From Clostridiales bacterium (lineage in GTDB: Bacteria > Bacillota > Clostridia > Peptostreptococcales > Anaerovoracaceae): a DNA stretch of 64,000 bases. Position numbers and translations under genes: made by a program. The stretch's first letter is position 1; every line of letters begins with the position of its first letter. The notes under the pieces are model-generated. The model did no database searches, had not been told where the DNA came from, and worked only from the letters and a program-made list of their open reading frames with translations. Location of the stretch: positions 124,001-188,000 of the forward strand of contig JABZIP010000001.1 in NCBI GenBank assembly GCA_015258265.1, written 5' to 3'. Below are positions 52,000 to 61,700 of this stretch, one piece after another.

Positions 52000-52761
52000 C
52001 TATCCTAATTGTATAACAACTCTTCTATACGGTTCTTTTCCTTCACTTCTGGTAGTTACTTTCTTATGATTTTGCAATGCCGAGTGTATTATTTTTCTTT
52101 CATACGGGCTCATAGGCTCAAGTTTAACAGGTTTTCCTGTCCTTGTTACCTTATCAGCGAGTCTTTTTGCTAATTTAGCCAAAGTTGCCTCCCTTTTTGC
52201 CCTGTATTCGCCGGCGTCTACGACAATTTTGGTGTAATTTTCTTCATCTCTATTTACAACAACTCTTGTCAAATACTGTATCGCATCCAGCGTCTGTCCT
52301 CTTTTGCCTATTACACATGCTGAATCTTTGCCGTTTATATCGATATGTATTTCTCCGTCTTTATTTTCTCTTGCGGAAACTTCGACATCTATTCCCATTT
52401 TATCAATCATATCCTTTAGGAAATCTAGAGCCGGTGTTTCTACTTCCGTTCCTATTTCTTGAACATTTAATTCTTTTGAAACTACTTTTTCTTTTTTCTC
52501 TTTTGAAATTTCTTTAACTTTAGCGTCCGTCTTAACTTCAGCATTAATTTCTTCTTTAATTTCTTTTGCCGCTTCTTTTATCTTAGAATCTTTTTTCTTT
52601 GAAACTCTAACCTTTGCAAGTTTTTTTCCTATTCCAAGAAAACCCTTATTTGACTCTTCTAAAACTTCAATAATTACATCTTCCTTTGAAAGTTTTAAAT
52701 CAACTAGAGCAAGTTCTATAGCTTCTTCCTCTGTGTTGCCCCATTTTTCAACATATTCCAT
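52000..52761 (-). CDS. jag: RNA-binding protein Jag/KhpB
   Basis: The 253-residue protein has the Jag-N domain (about residues 1-52), a Lys/Glu-rich linker, a KH domain (DSACVIGKRGQTLDAIQYL) and an R3H domain (PMSPYERKIIHSAL). It binds RNA, usually together with KhpA, and affects cell shape and division in Firmicutes. It starts 1 base after the yidC stop and is therefore coupled. Confidence 0.95.
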   Translation of the reverse strand: MEYVEKWGNTEEEAIELALVDLKLSKEDVIIEVLEESNKGFLGIGKKLAKVRVSKKKDSKIKEAAKEIKEEINAEVKTDAKVKEISKEKKEKVVSKELNVQEIGTEVETPALDFLKDMIDKMGIDVEVSARENKDGEIHIDINGKDSACVIGKRGQTLDAIQYLTRVVVNRDEENYTKIVVDAGEYRAKREATLAKLAKRLADKVTRTGKPVKLEPMSPYERKIIHSALQNHKKVTTRSEGKEPYRRVVIQLG

Positions 52762-52762
52762 A

Positions 52763-53470
52763 TTATTTACCCTTCGTTTTTTTTGCTTTTGCTTTCAAAT
52801 CTCTTCTAATCTTGTTCAACCTAAAATTAAGTCCTATCTGCACAAGTGTTCCGAAGAACCAATATAGTGTCAGACCTGCAGGAAATGTACGTCCCATCAA
52901 AACTATAGATACAGGAAATACATATTTCATTACATTCATCATCGAAGACATTTGCTGATTCTGCGCCGACATATCTTGCTGCTGCGCTTGAGTCTGTGTA
53001 AATGATATAAACTGAGCAATTCCCGCTGCGATTGGAAGAATCCACATATCGGAATGGCTCATATCCTTTATCCACAAAAATGACTCGTGAATCGCCAATA
53101 TCATATCATCCGACAAGTAATTTAACGGGTGTCTAAGCAGTTCAAAAAGCCCGAATATTATAGGCATTTGAATGAGCATAGGTAAACAACCTCCGGCAGG
53201 ATTAAATTTCTCCTCCTTGTAAAGCTCCATCATCTTTACATTCATCATTTCCTTGTCGTTTGCATATTTAGTCTGTATTTCTTTAATTTTCGGTTGTAAG
53301 CCTGCCATTGCAGCAGTAGACTTAACTTGAGAAGCATACAAAGGATATAGACATCCTCTAACTATCACTGTTAAAATAATAAGTGCAACACCGTAATTAT
53401 TTACTGCTCCATAAATAGCACTTAGCAAAATACCAAGCGGCTTTGCTATTAAACCTATTGCATACTGCAT
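52763..53470 (-). CDS. yidC: Membrane protein insertase YidC
   Basis: The 235-residue protein has the conserved core of the YidC/Oxa1/SpoIIIJ family with five helices, including RGCLYPLYASQVKS with the hydrophilic-groove arginine and the FNPAGGCLPMLIQMPI loop. It lacks the lipoprotein signal of Bacillus paralogues. It inserts membrane proteins with or without SecYEG. GGAGG precedes the ATG. Confidence 0.96.
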   Translation of the reverse strand: MQYAIGLIAKPLGILLSAIYGAVNNYGVALIILTVIVRGCLYPLYASQVKSTAAMAGLQPKIKEIQTKYANDKEMMNVKMMELYKEEKFNPAGGCLPMLIQMPIIFGLFELLRHPLNYLSDDMILAIHESFLWIKDMSHSDMWILPIAAGIAQFISFTQTQAQQQDMSAQNQQMSSMMNVMKYVFPVSIVLMGRTFPAGLTLYWFFGTLVQIGLNFRLNKIRRDLKAKAKKTKGK

Positions 53471-53482
53471 GAATCCCTCCGA

Positions 53483-53692
53483 TTATTTTAAAGGATCATA
53501 GCCTCCCGGATGAAAGGGATGACATTTTAAAATCCTTTTTATTCCAAGAAAGCTACCTTTTATCACTCCATATTTTTCTACCGCTTGTATAAAATATGTC
53601 GAACATGTAGGATAGAACCTACATTTTGGCGGGAATAGAGGCGAAATAAAGATTTGATAAAATCTCACAAGCCCTATTACAATAACCTTCAA
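53483..53692 (-). CDS. yidD: Membrane protein insertion efficiency factor YidD
   Basis: The 69-residue protein has the family core CRFYPTCSTYFIQAVEKYG and HPGGYDPL. It is a small amphipathic membrane-associated protein that helps YidC. The start codon is TTG with AGGTG before it. It lies between rnpA and yidC as in most bacteria. Confidence 0.95.
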   Translation of the reverse strand: MKVIVIGLVRFYQIFISPLFPPKCRFYPTCSTYFIQAVEKYGVIKGSFLGIKRILKCHPFHPGGYDPLK

Positions 53693-53714
53693 AAAATCAC
53701 CTTCTTGTTTTCAA

Positions 53715-54056
53715 CTATCTCTTATCTAACAAGTTGCTGCGTACAAATAAAGAATATAAAGACTTTTCAACATCTTTGCATTTTACATCTATTATATCTT
53801 TTCTGGCAATAAAAATTAAATCAAACCCTATTTTAATCCTTCCGTCAAAATTAAAATAAGCTGATTTAATTAGTCTTCTTGCACGATTTCTTTTAACGCT
53901 GTTTCCAACTTTTTTACTTGCCAAAACACAGGTTCTATTGTAAGAAAGCCCATTTTTTTTATAAAAAAGAACTACGAATTTTGAACCTTCAGATTTACCC
54001 TTATTATATATAAGAGAAATTTCTTTATTGTTTCTTAAAACAGTTTTTTTCAGCAT
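53715..54056 (-). CDS. rnpA: Ribonuclease P protein component RnpA
   Basis: The 113-residue basic protein has the RNR motif (NSVKRNRARRLIKSAYF) of the RNase P protein, which with the RNA subunit matures tRNA 5' ends. The ribosome binding site is weak (GGCGGAAA). It lies 47 bases after rpmH. Confidence 0.96.
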   Translation of the reverse strand: MLKKTVLRNNKEISLIYNKGKSEGSKFVVLFYKKNGLSYNRTCVLASKKVGNSVKRNRARRLIKSAYFNFDGRIKIGFDLIFIARKDIIDVKCKDVEKSLYSLFVRSNLLDKR

Positions 54057-54103
54057 TTTTTTCCGCCTGCCATATTTGACTGCAAACTAGATAAAAGTAA
54101 AGA

Positions 54104-54238
54104 TTATGCAGATAACTTGTGTCTGCCTCTTGCTCTTCTTCTCTTTAAGACATTTCTTCCGTTCTTAGTTGCCATTCTCTTTCTGAAACCGTGAACCTTT
54201 GCTCTTTGTCTTTTCTTTGGCTGATATGTTTGTTTCAT
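54104..54238 (-). CDS. rpmH: 50S ribosomal protein L34
   Basis: The 44-residue, highly basic protein starts MKQTYQPKKRQRAKVHGF and ends GRHKLSA, the universal L34 pattern. It is below the usual ORF length cutoff. TAGGAGGT precedes the ATG. It is the first gene of the rpmH-rnpA-yidD-yidC-jag operon, with a consensus promoter upstream. Confidence 0.98.
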   Translation of the reverse strand: MKQTYQPKKRQRAKVHGFRKRMATKNGRNVLKRRRARGRHKLSA

Positions 54239-54329
54239 CTTTTCTACCTCCTATTTTTGTTCTTTTTTCACATCTAAATTACAATGTGATTTCCAATTTC
54301 AGCACATGTACTTAAATACATGCCTATCA

Positions 54330-54358
54330 ATTATATCTTTAATACGTTTTTATGTCAA
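54330..54358 (-). promoter_or_regulatory. Consensus promoter of the rpmH operon
   Basis: On the minus strand TTGACA (54358-54353) and TATAAT (54335-54330) match both consensus boxes at 17 bases spacing, as expected for a ribosomal protein operon. Confidence 0.9.
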
Positions 54359-54359
54359 C

Positions 54360-54524
54360 TTATTTTGTTTAGTAAAACATCATATTTATATAAAAAAAAA
54401 TATAAAAATTTTTTTTATTTATCTTTTTTAATTTTTTTACAATATGTTGTGAATAATTTTTCTAATATCAACAAACTTATCCACTATATGTGGATAACTA
54501 TATTATGCGCAATTTTTTTTGCAT
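54360..54524. other. Chromosomal replication origin (oriC), upstream part
   Basis: Between the divergent rpmH and dnaA promoters lie three DnaA-box-like sites: TTATTCACA (minus, 54448-54456), TTATCCACT (plus, 54477-54485) and TTATCCACA (minus, 54489-54497), the last two facing each other. The region from 54360 to 54440 is almost pure A/T, suitable for unwinding. Gene orientation switches exactly here. A second cluster lies between dnaA and dnaN, so the origin is probably bipartite. Confidence 0.85.
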
Positions 54525-54553
54525 TTGAACTTGATTATTTTAATTGTTATTAT
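54525..54553 (+). promoter_or_regulatory. Promoter of dnaA
   Basis: TTGAAC (54525-54530) and TATTAT (54548-54553) are 17 bases apart, 31 bases before the dnaA start. The adjacent DnaA boxes could give autorepression. Confidence 0.7.
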
Positions 54554-54584
54554 ATATGTAAAATATTTTATAAGGAACTTTTAA

Positions 54585-55985
54585 ATGAAATACACAAACA
54601 AAAACTGGGATGCCGTTATAAATTATATACGCTCTTCTACAACTCAAATTGCTTTTGATACTTGGTTTAAACCCTTAGTTTTGAGCAAAATTGATGAAAA
54701 AAATGAAACTATATATGTCAATATAAATAGTCAAAATAACAAAAATGCTGATTTCATTTTACAACTTCTAAAAACTAGATATTCTGAAATGATGAACAAT
54801 GCTATCAAAGAAAATTTTAACAAAAATTATTCGATTGTGTATAGTGTTGAAGATACGAACTCAAAAGAAGAAGAATATGATATAAACGAAAAATATAGCA
54901 CTAATTTTGTAAAAAGATTTCCGGATGAATTTTTTTTGAATCCTCGATATACTTTCGACTCATTCGTTTACGGTGCAAACAACGAATTTGCTTACAATGC
55001 CTGCATTGCAGTTGCAGAATCTCCTGCCTGTAATATAGACAGCTTATCAAAACCTTACAATCCACTATTCATATATGGCGGTTCAGGTCTTGGAAAAACT
55101 CACTTGATGCACGCAATTGGAAATTATATTCACGAAACTTATCCACAGCTAAATTGTCTTTATGTATCATCTGAAATGTTCACAAACGAACTTATCAAAG
55201 CATTGTCAGATCGAAAAATGGCTGAATTTCGTAATAAATATAGAACAATAGACGTACTTCTTATAGACGATATACAATTTTTAGAAGGTAAAAGCGGTAC
55301 ACAGGATGAATTTTTCTACACCTTTAACACTCTTTATCAAGCAAATAAACAAATTATAATATCAAGCGACAGACCGCCAAGCAAACTTTTAAATATAGAA
55401 GAACGCTTGCGCTCACGCTTTCAATGGAATATGACGGTAGATATTCAGCCGGCTGATTATGAAAACAGAGTTGCAATACTCAGAAAAAAAATGGAACTCG
55501 AAAATCTTGAAATCACGCCTGATCTTGAAGATGTAATCAAACTTATTTCAAGTAAAATTAAAAGTAATGTGCGTGAACTCGAAGGTGCATTTACACGCGT
55601 TCTTTCTTTTTCAAATTTGATGAACAAACCGCTAAATGTAGCTCTTACAAAAGATGTACTAAAAGATATTATCTCAAATACAGATGTAATAATAAGTGCA
55701 GATTTAATTAAAAAGACAGTTTCCAAGAGCTTCGATGTCAAAATATCCGATTTGGAATCTTCAAAAAGAACAAAAAATATTGCGCTTCCAAGACAAATAG
55801 CGATGTATATATGCAGAGAAATCACAGACTTATCATTTCCACAGATAGGCACATACTTTGGAAATAAGGACCATTCAACAGTTATCCACGCGCATGAAAA
55901 AATATCAAAGTTAATTAAAGAGGATAGCGAAATAAAAAATAAAGTAAACGAAATTATAGGTACTATAAATGAATATAGAAACTGA
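54585..55985 (+). CDS. dnaA: Chromosomal replication initiator DnaA
   Basis: DnaA binds oriC, forms a filament with ATP and opens the DNA. The 466-residue protein has the N-terminal domain I (about 1-80), the AAA+ core with Walker A GGSGLGKTHL and Walker B VLLIDDIQFL, and the C-terminal DNA-binding domain with DHSTVIHAHEKI. AAGGAAC lies upstream of the ATG. Codon use is more AT-rich than in the genes left of the origin. Confidence 0.98.
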   Translation: MKYTNKNWDAVINYIRSSTTQIAFDTWFKPLVLSKIDEKNETIYVNINSQNNKNADFILQLLKTRYSEMMNNAIKENFNKNYSIVYSVEDTNSKEEEYDINEKYSTNFVKRFPDEFFLNPRYTFDSFVYGANNEFAYNACIAVAESPACNIDSLSKPYNPLFIYGGSGLGKTHLMHAIGNYIHETYPQLNCLYVSSEMFTNELIKALSDRKMAEFRNKYRTIDVLLIDDIQFLEGKSGTQDEFFYTFNTLYQANKQIIISSDRPPSKLLNIEERLRSRFQWNMTVDIQPADYENRVAILRKKMELENLEITPDLEDVIKLISSKIKSNVRELEGAFTRVLSFSNLMNKPLNVALTKDVLKDIISNTDVIISADLIKKTVSKSFDVKISDLESSKRTKNIALPRQIAMYICREITDLSFPQIGTYFGNKDHSTVIHAHEKISKLIKEDSEIKNKVNEIIGTINEYRN

Positions 55986-56029
55986 TTATTTAACAGATTA
56001 TAAAAATAATCAACAATAAATTCTTGAAT

Positions 56030-56101
56030 TTATTCACAAGTTATAAACAAGAATAAATGCTTGAATTTCAATTATTATATAATGTTTTCAACATATTCAC
56101 A
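56030..56101. other. DnaA boxes in the dnaA-dnaN spacer
   Basis: TTATTCACA (56030-56038) and a one-mismatch ATATTCACA (56093-56101) lie in the AT-rich spacer, with a TATAAT (about 56078-56083) that may be the -10 of a dnaN promoter. This fits a two-part origin flanking dnaA. Confidence 0.6.
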
Positions 56102-56153
56102 GTCCCTAATACTACTAATACTATATTATATAAGATAAAATAAGGAGAATACC

Positions 56154-57260
56154 ATGAAATTTATTTGTGAACAACAAAATTTATCAAAAGCCTTAAATAT
56201 TGTATCAAAAGCGTTACTTGGAAGGACTACAATTCCTATTTTAAAAGGAATTTTAATATCTGCAAAAAACGATTCATTAACTCTTACCGCATCTGATATT
56301 GATATAACTATTGAAAAAGTGATAAACGCAGAAGTAATTGAAGAAGGAGAAATAGTAGTTACTGCAAAACTCCTTATTGATTTAGTAAGAAAATTACCAA
56401 ATGAAGAAATAACATTTGAATTAAAAGAAAATAATAATATTGGTATAAAATGCGGAAAATCAAAGTTTAATTTATTAAGTTTTCCTGCATATGAGTATCC
56501 GATAGAAAAAAGTATAGAAAACAACTTAAATATAAGGCTAAAAACTGAAGATTTTACATCTATGGTAAGGAGAACTGCATTTGCAACGAGCCTTGATGAA
56601 ACTAAAGGTACTATTACAGGCGTTCTTTTTGAGATTGAAAAAGATAAAATTTCAATGGTTGCAACAGACGGATTTAGAATGGCTTTATCGCACAGAGAAA
56701 GTCAAAATGAAGAAGAAGCAAAAATCATAATTCTTGGAAAGTTTTTAAGTGAGATAAATAAAATCACTTCGGAAAGTGAAGAAGATGAAATAAAAATAAG
56801 CATAGAAAAAAATAAAGCTGTTTTTGAAATAGAAAACACCAGAATTTTCGTGCGTTTATTAGAGGGAACATTTATAGATTACAAGAAGATAATACCGCAA
56901 GAGTTACCGATAAATGTAATTGTAAACAAATCGGATTTAATTGAAAGTATAGACAGAGCTTCCCTATTTTCGCGTGAAGGAAAAAATAATTTGATTAAAT
57001 TTTCTATGAAAGAAGATGTAATGGAAATAAGTTCACGTTCGGAAGAAGGTAATATCATAGAAAGCGTTGATATACAAAAAACAGGAGATGATATAGAAAT
57101 CGGTTTTAATTCAAAATATTTAATAGAAGGACTGAAAATATACGATAGTGAAAATATAAAAATAGAGTTAAATACAAGTGTTACTCCTTGTTTGCTTACT
57201 GAAGAAAGCGAAAAAACGATTTATCTTATTTTACCGGTAAGATTAACGGGAAATAATTAA
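56154..57260 (+). CDS. dnaN: DNA polymerase III sliding clamp (beta subunit)
   Basis: The 368-residue protein is the ring-forming processivity clamp. The start MKFICEQQNLSKALNIVSKA and the end YLILPVRL are typical, and three repeated clamp domains are evident from the length. AAGGAGAA precedes the ATG. It lies 168 bases after dnaA, with DnaA boxes between. Confidence 0.97.
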   Translation: MKFICEQQNLSKALNIVSKALLGRTTIPILKGILISAKNDSLTLTASDIDITIEKVINAEVIEEGEIVVTAKLLIDLVRKLPNEEITFELKENNNIGIKCGKSKFNLLSFPAYEYPIEKSIENNLNIRLKTEDFTSMVRRTAFATSLDETKGTITGVLFEIEKDKISMVATDGFRMALSHRESQNEEEAKIIILGKFLSEINKITSESEEDEIKISIEKNKAVFEIENTRIFVRLLEGTFIDYKKIIPQELPINVIVNKSDLIESIDRASLFSREGKNNLIKFSMKEDVMEISSRSEEGNIIESVDIQKTGDDIEIGFNSKYLIEGLKIYDSENIKIELNTSVTPCLLTEESEKTIYLILPVRLTGNN

Positions 57261-57264
57261 AAAA

Positions 57265-58365
57265 ATGGTTATTTCATCGCTAAAACTTAAAAATTTTCGT
57301 AATTACAAGGATTTGGAGATTAAATTTGATGAAAAATTAAATCTAATTCTCGGTGAAAACGGACAAGGAAAGACGAGTATACTTGAGGCTTTATACATAA
57401 ATTCATTTGGAAAATCATTTAGGGCTTTTAACGATAAAGAAATGATAAAATTTGGAGAAAACGGATTTTATACTCAAGTTTTACTGAACAAAGAAAATGA
57501 AAAAATAGAAATAATATTTGAAAACGGAAAAAAGAATATAAAAATAAATGAAACTCCGATAAAAAAATTATCGGAGCTTTTGGACTTTCTGCATATAGTT
57601 GTATTTTCGCCCGATGATCTCAAAATAGTAAAAGAAGATCCTCAAAAGCGTCGAAATTTTATGGATATAAGTCTTTGTAAAATGAAACCTGTTTATTTTG
57701 CCGCATTATCAAATTACAAGAGAGTTTTAAGTCAAAAAAACATATTATTAAAAGAAGAAAGACCTAACTATGAAATGCTCGAAATATGGAATTTGGAGCT
57801 AGCAAAGTACGGAGTCAAAATAATAAAAGAAAGAAACGAATTTGTTCGAAAAATAGCAGTAATAGCAAAAGAAATTCAAGAAAAAATAAGCGATTCAAAG
57901 GAAATTCTTGAAATTAACTACATTACAAACGCGCTCAAAAAAGAAGAAATTAAAAGAAATGAAAATTTAGAAGAACTATTTTTTAATAAGCTATGCGAGC
58001 AAAAAGAAAATGAAATTTTTAAAAGAACTTGTTTAGTAGGTCCTCATCGTGATGACATATCAATAGATATGAATGAAGTAAACATTAGAAAATACGGTTC
58101 TCAAGGTCAACAAAAAACGGCAGCACTTGCACTAAAATTTTCAGAAATAGAAATAATGAAAAATGAATTTGCTGAAGAATGTATATTGATATTGGACGAT
58201 GTGTTATCTGAACTTGATGAAAATAGACAAAAGTATTTGATTAAGAGTTTTGAAGATGTTCAAACATTTATAAGTGCGACCGAAATTAGCGAGGAGCTCG
58301 ACAATTTTCTGTCGCGGGGCAGGAAATTTTATATCCAAAAAGGAGAAATAAAAAAAATAGTATGA
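57265..58365 (+). CDS. recF: DNA replication and repair protein RecF
   Basis: The 366-residue SMC-like ATPase has Walker A GENGQGKTSILEAL and a C-terminal signature with ILDDVLSELD. It helps load RecA at gaps. It starts 4 bases after the dnaN stop. The small S4-domain gene (yaaA) that separates dnaN and recF in Bacillus is missing. Confidence 0.97.
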   Translation: MVISSLKLKNFRNYKDLEIKFDEKLNLILGENGQGKTSILEALYINSFGKSFRAFNDKEMIKFGENGFYTQVLLNKENEKIEIIFENGKKNIKINETPIKKLSELLDFLHIVVFSPDDLKIVKEDPQKRRNFMDISLCKMKPVYFAALSNYKRVLSQKNILLKEERPNYEMLEIWNLELAKYGVKIIKERNEFVRKIAVIAKEIQEKISDSKEILEINYITNALKKEEIKRNENLEELFFNKLCEQKENEIFKRTCLVGPHRDDISIDMNEVNIRKYGSQGQQKTAALALKFSEIEIMKNEFAEECILILDDVLSELDENRQKYLIKSFEDVQTFISATEISEELDNFLSRGRKFYIQKGEIKKIV

Positions 58366-58538
58366 ATAAAGAAACATTTTATATTGCTATTTTTGTATAT
58401 TTAGCTCTAACATGTTATTGGATTTTTAAAATACTCGAAAGTGCAAAAAAGAAACAAAAAAAGAGCGCAATTGTCCTATTTTTAATACTAATCACAGTTT
58501 TGATAATACTATTTAAATTTATAAAAAAAGAAATATAA
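58362..58538 (+). CDS. Small membrane protein overlapping the recF stop
   Basis: A 58-codon ORF starts with an ATG that overlaps the recF stop (ATGA). It encodes two hydrophobic segments (about residues 6-22 and 37-54) around a basic loop of lysines (KKKQKKS). I recognise no family. There is no ribosome binding site at a normal distance, so translation would depend on coupling with recF. A terminator follows 57 bases later. Confidence 0.55.
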   Translation: MNKETFYIAIFVYLALTCYWIFKILESAKKKQKKSAIVLFLILITVLIILFKFIKKEI

Positions 58539-58594
58539 TAAGATTGATTAAAACCCGGTGTATAAGAAAAAGTATATTTATAAAAAAAACGCTG

Positions 58595-58633
58595 AAAAAT
58601 AGCCAAGAAAAAACCGTTCTTCGGCTATTTTTT
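58595..58633 (+). terminator. Terminator of the dnaA-dnaN-recF region
   Basis: AAAAATAGCC and GGCTATTTTT pair perfectly, with an inner AGAA/TTCT, and end in a T run. Confidence 0.85.
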
Positions 58634-58732
58634 ATTTGTTTAAATGTTTGTTAAAAAGGTATACATAGATATAAGTTATAATTTTGTAAAATTTTTTAAA
58701 AAATAAGGACAAAAAAGAAAGAGGGAATCGTT

Positions 58733-61700
58733 ATGAAAATCAAATCAGGAATTAGAAGAGCGATAGTATTTTTGTTAATAGCCAGTTTGGTAATAATTCC
58801 AAATGTACCATATGTACATGCAGGTACTTTGGAACCAAACAATGTAATTAAGGCTGAATTTTTAGATTCAAATGCACAAAAAAAGCTGCACAATCCAAAG
58901 TGGATTAGAATAGAAAACAATTCAGACGTAACGGAGTATACACCTACTTTAAGTAGTCCTTTTGAGCTTATGCTTAATTTTGATTTGCATATGAATAATA
59001 ACTCTATTGCAGCAGATCAAAATATAAATCATGGAGATGAAGTTACAATAACTTTATTAAAAAATGTTAAGATTGATCAGACAAAGAATTTTCCGTTGGA
59101 AATAGAAGTTAAAAAAGATTCTACAACGGAAAATGTAATATTGGGGCATGGAAAAGTAATGGCGCAAGGAAGCGACACCGTTTTAAATATAAAATTTGAC
59201 GGTGATGCCAGTGTTTTTACGACTCAAACAGACGCCAGCAATCCTATAAAAGCTCAAGTCATCATTTATACCAAAATGGGCGAAGAATATCAAGAATTAA
59301 AGACAAATGAGCATAGAATTTTTAAAATAATGGACAAGGAATACTTCTTTAACGGAAGTAGAATAATTAAAAAAGACGATTCAAAAACTATAAATGTAAT
59401 AAAAACTCCTTCTTGGAATCAATATGAAAAAATAATATCTTGGACTATAAAAGCAGAAAAAAATTATGGCGGAAATTTTGACGGTTGTGTATTTGAGGAT
59501 GACCTAAAAGATGCAGGCGAATATGTAGAGGGAAGTTTTAAAGTAAATAATGTTGCAGTAACAGAGGGTTTTTCAAAAACGGGCAGTGTTATAAAATATG
59601 TATTCCCAAGCGGAATTACAGCAATGCAAACTATAACATTCCAAACGGAAGTAAAAAAAGAGGAATTCGATAAAGCAACAGATACAAACTACCCGTCGTG
59701 GGGATATTTGACGAAATACAATGAGGCAATAGTAAGGGACGCAGACGGAAAAGAAAACAAATCCGGCAAAGTAAATCAAACTGTTTTTAGGCAGGCGATT
59801 AAAAAAATGCCTATTACTCCTGATGAAACGAAATGGAAAGATGTTAATAAAAAATCATTTGATTGGCAAATAACGGTTAATCAAGAGGAAGAAACATTAC
59901 AAAATGTAGTAATTAAAGATACATTGGAAGAATATTTAAGTTTCAAAAAAAGTTCCGACAATAAGTTTAAGGCAATACTTAAAGTTGGAGATGACGGCGC
60001 TGAATCCGAAATTGAGATGCAAGAAGGATCTGAAGTAGTTGAAAGAGAAGTGAATGGGGTAAAGGTATCAAAAACATTAAAAACATATACTTATACTATT
60101 CCAGGTACTGTGAACAAAAGGATTTATTTAACTATACCTACACAAACTACGCGAGAAAAATTGATAGAGGTCCTTGGAAAAGGAGAACCGAAGAAAGTAG
60201 TAAGTACTTTAAAATTAGGAAATAACGCAAGTGTTAGATGGGACGGCATGGATGAAGGAAAATACTTTAAATTTGATGGTTATAAGTACGGCGAAAATGG
60301 CCAGTATAGCGAATATGGCCAGTATAGCCACAAAGTTTTACCTCCAAGCACTACCAATCTAATCACGAAGCAGGCATATAATGAAGACGGTACTCTTGTA
60401 GAAGCCGGTAAAGAGGGAAATATTCTTTGGGGTGATGCAAAGAAAGACGGCTTGAAATGGGTAATTACAGTTAACAAAGACAGTTTAGATTTAAAGGATT
60501 TAAAAATAGACGAAGTACTACCAAAAGGCTTAAAAATAGAGGAAAATGCATCGAATCCGGTAATGTATGTAAAGACCGGAGAAATAGATGATTTAACAAC
60601 TTTATTTGCTGATACAAATCGTGTAAATGTTACCAAAAAGGCGGGAACAGAAAACACATATACCTATGAAAGAGCGGAACTTACAGGACAGCTGACGATA
60701 GGAGTGAAGGCTCTACTCGATGAAGGTGCACTGTTAGCGGCTAATGGAATAAACGCACCTGAAAAGGCGAAGAAAAAAGAAATTATACTAGGAAATACGG
60801 CAGGCTTTACAGCAGACGGAATTGCAAGAACAGAAGTAACATCCAGATATAAGGTAAATACGAGGGTTGTTAAGAAGATTGCGCACGATGAAAGCGGTAA
60901 CCTTGAAACAAATTGGGACAATCCAAACGGTAAAAAAGTAAATTGGACTATAAATATAAACGAAAGCAAGCAAAGATTGAAGAATGTTTATTTGTTTGAG
61001 CTTATGCCGCAATTTTTGGATGTCAAAACAAATGCTGCCGGAAATCCTGTTGCAACGCTTGAAATAGAAGGTCAAGCTCCTCAGGAAATAGAGCTGGTAA
61101 AAATCACACCGCAAGTGTATAAAGATGAAAGGGGAGATTTAGAAGAATCTCAACTGCAAAACAGGCAGATATACAAGTATTTCGTAGGGGTGCTTGATGC
61201 AAAAAGTGCTAAATTAACGATAGAAACAACAATTGATGCGACCAAAATAGGCACAGAAACTATCAGAAACATCAAAGATATTAAAAATATAGTAGAAATT
61301 CATTATCAGAAGATTATTGATACTATCGGAGGAGTTCCGGGAGAAGAGCCTTGGTATAGCGAGAAGAACATAGGAGGTTTTGGAATTTTACCGTCTGATG
61401 ATGAAGGGGGAGAAGGAAAACTAGAAAAAACAGGTAAATTCAACCTTGATAAAAAAGGTGTGGATTGGACCATAAATGTTACATTTGACAGGGATACAAA
61501 TCCTACAAATTACAAATTGTACGATTTTATGCCTTTACAAGAAAACATTGGAGCAATATCGGATTTAAAGGTAGGGGATGCTTCAATATGGGATATGATA
61601 GGAGTGGGAGATAAGCCGTCGGACGCTGTTTTGTCGGCAGTGATTGCCGCAGGGGCTTCATCAAGACAGGAAATAGTTGAAGATGGCGTAGCGGTAAACC

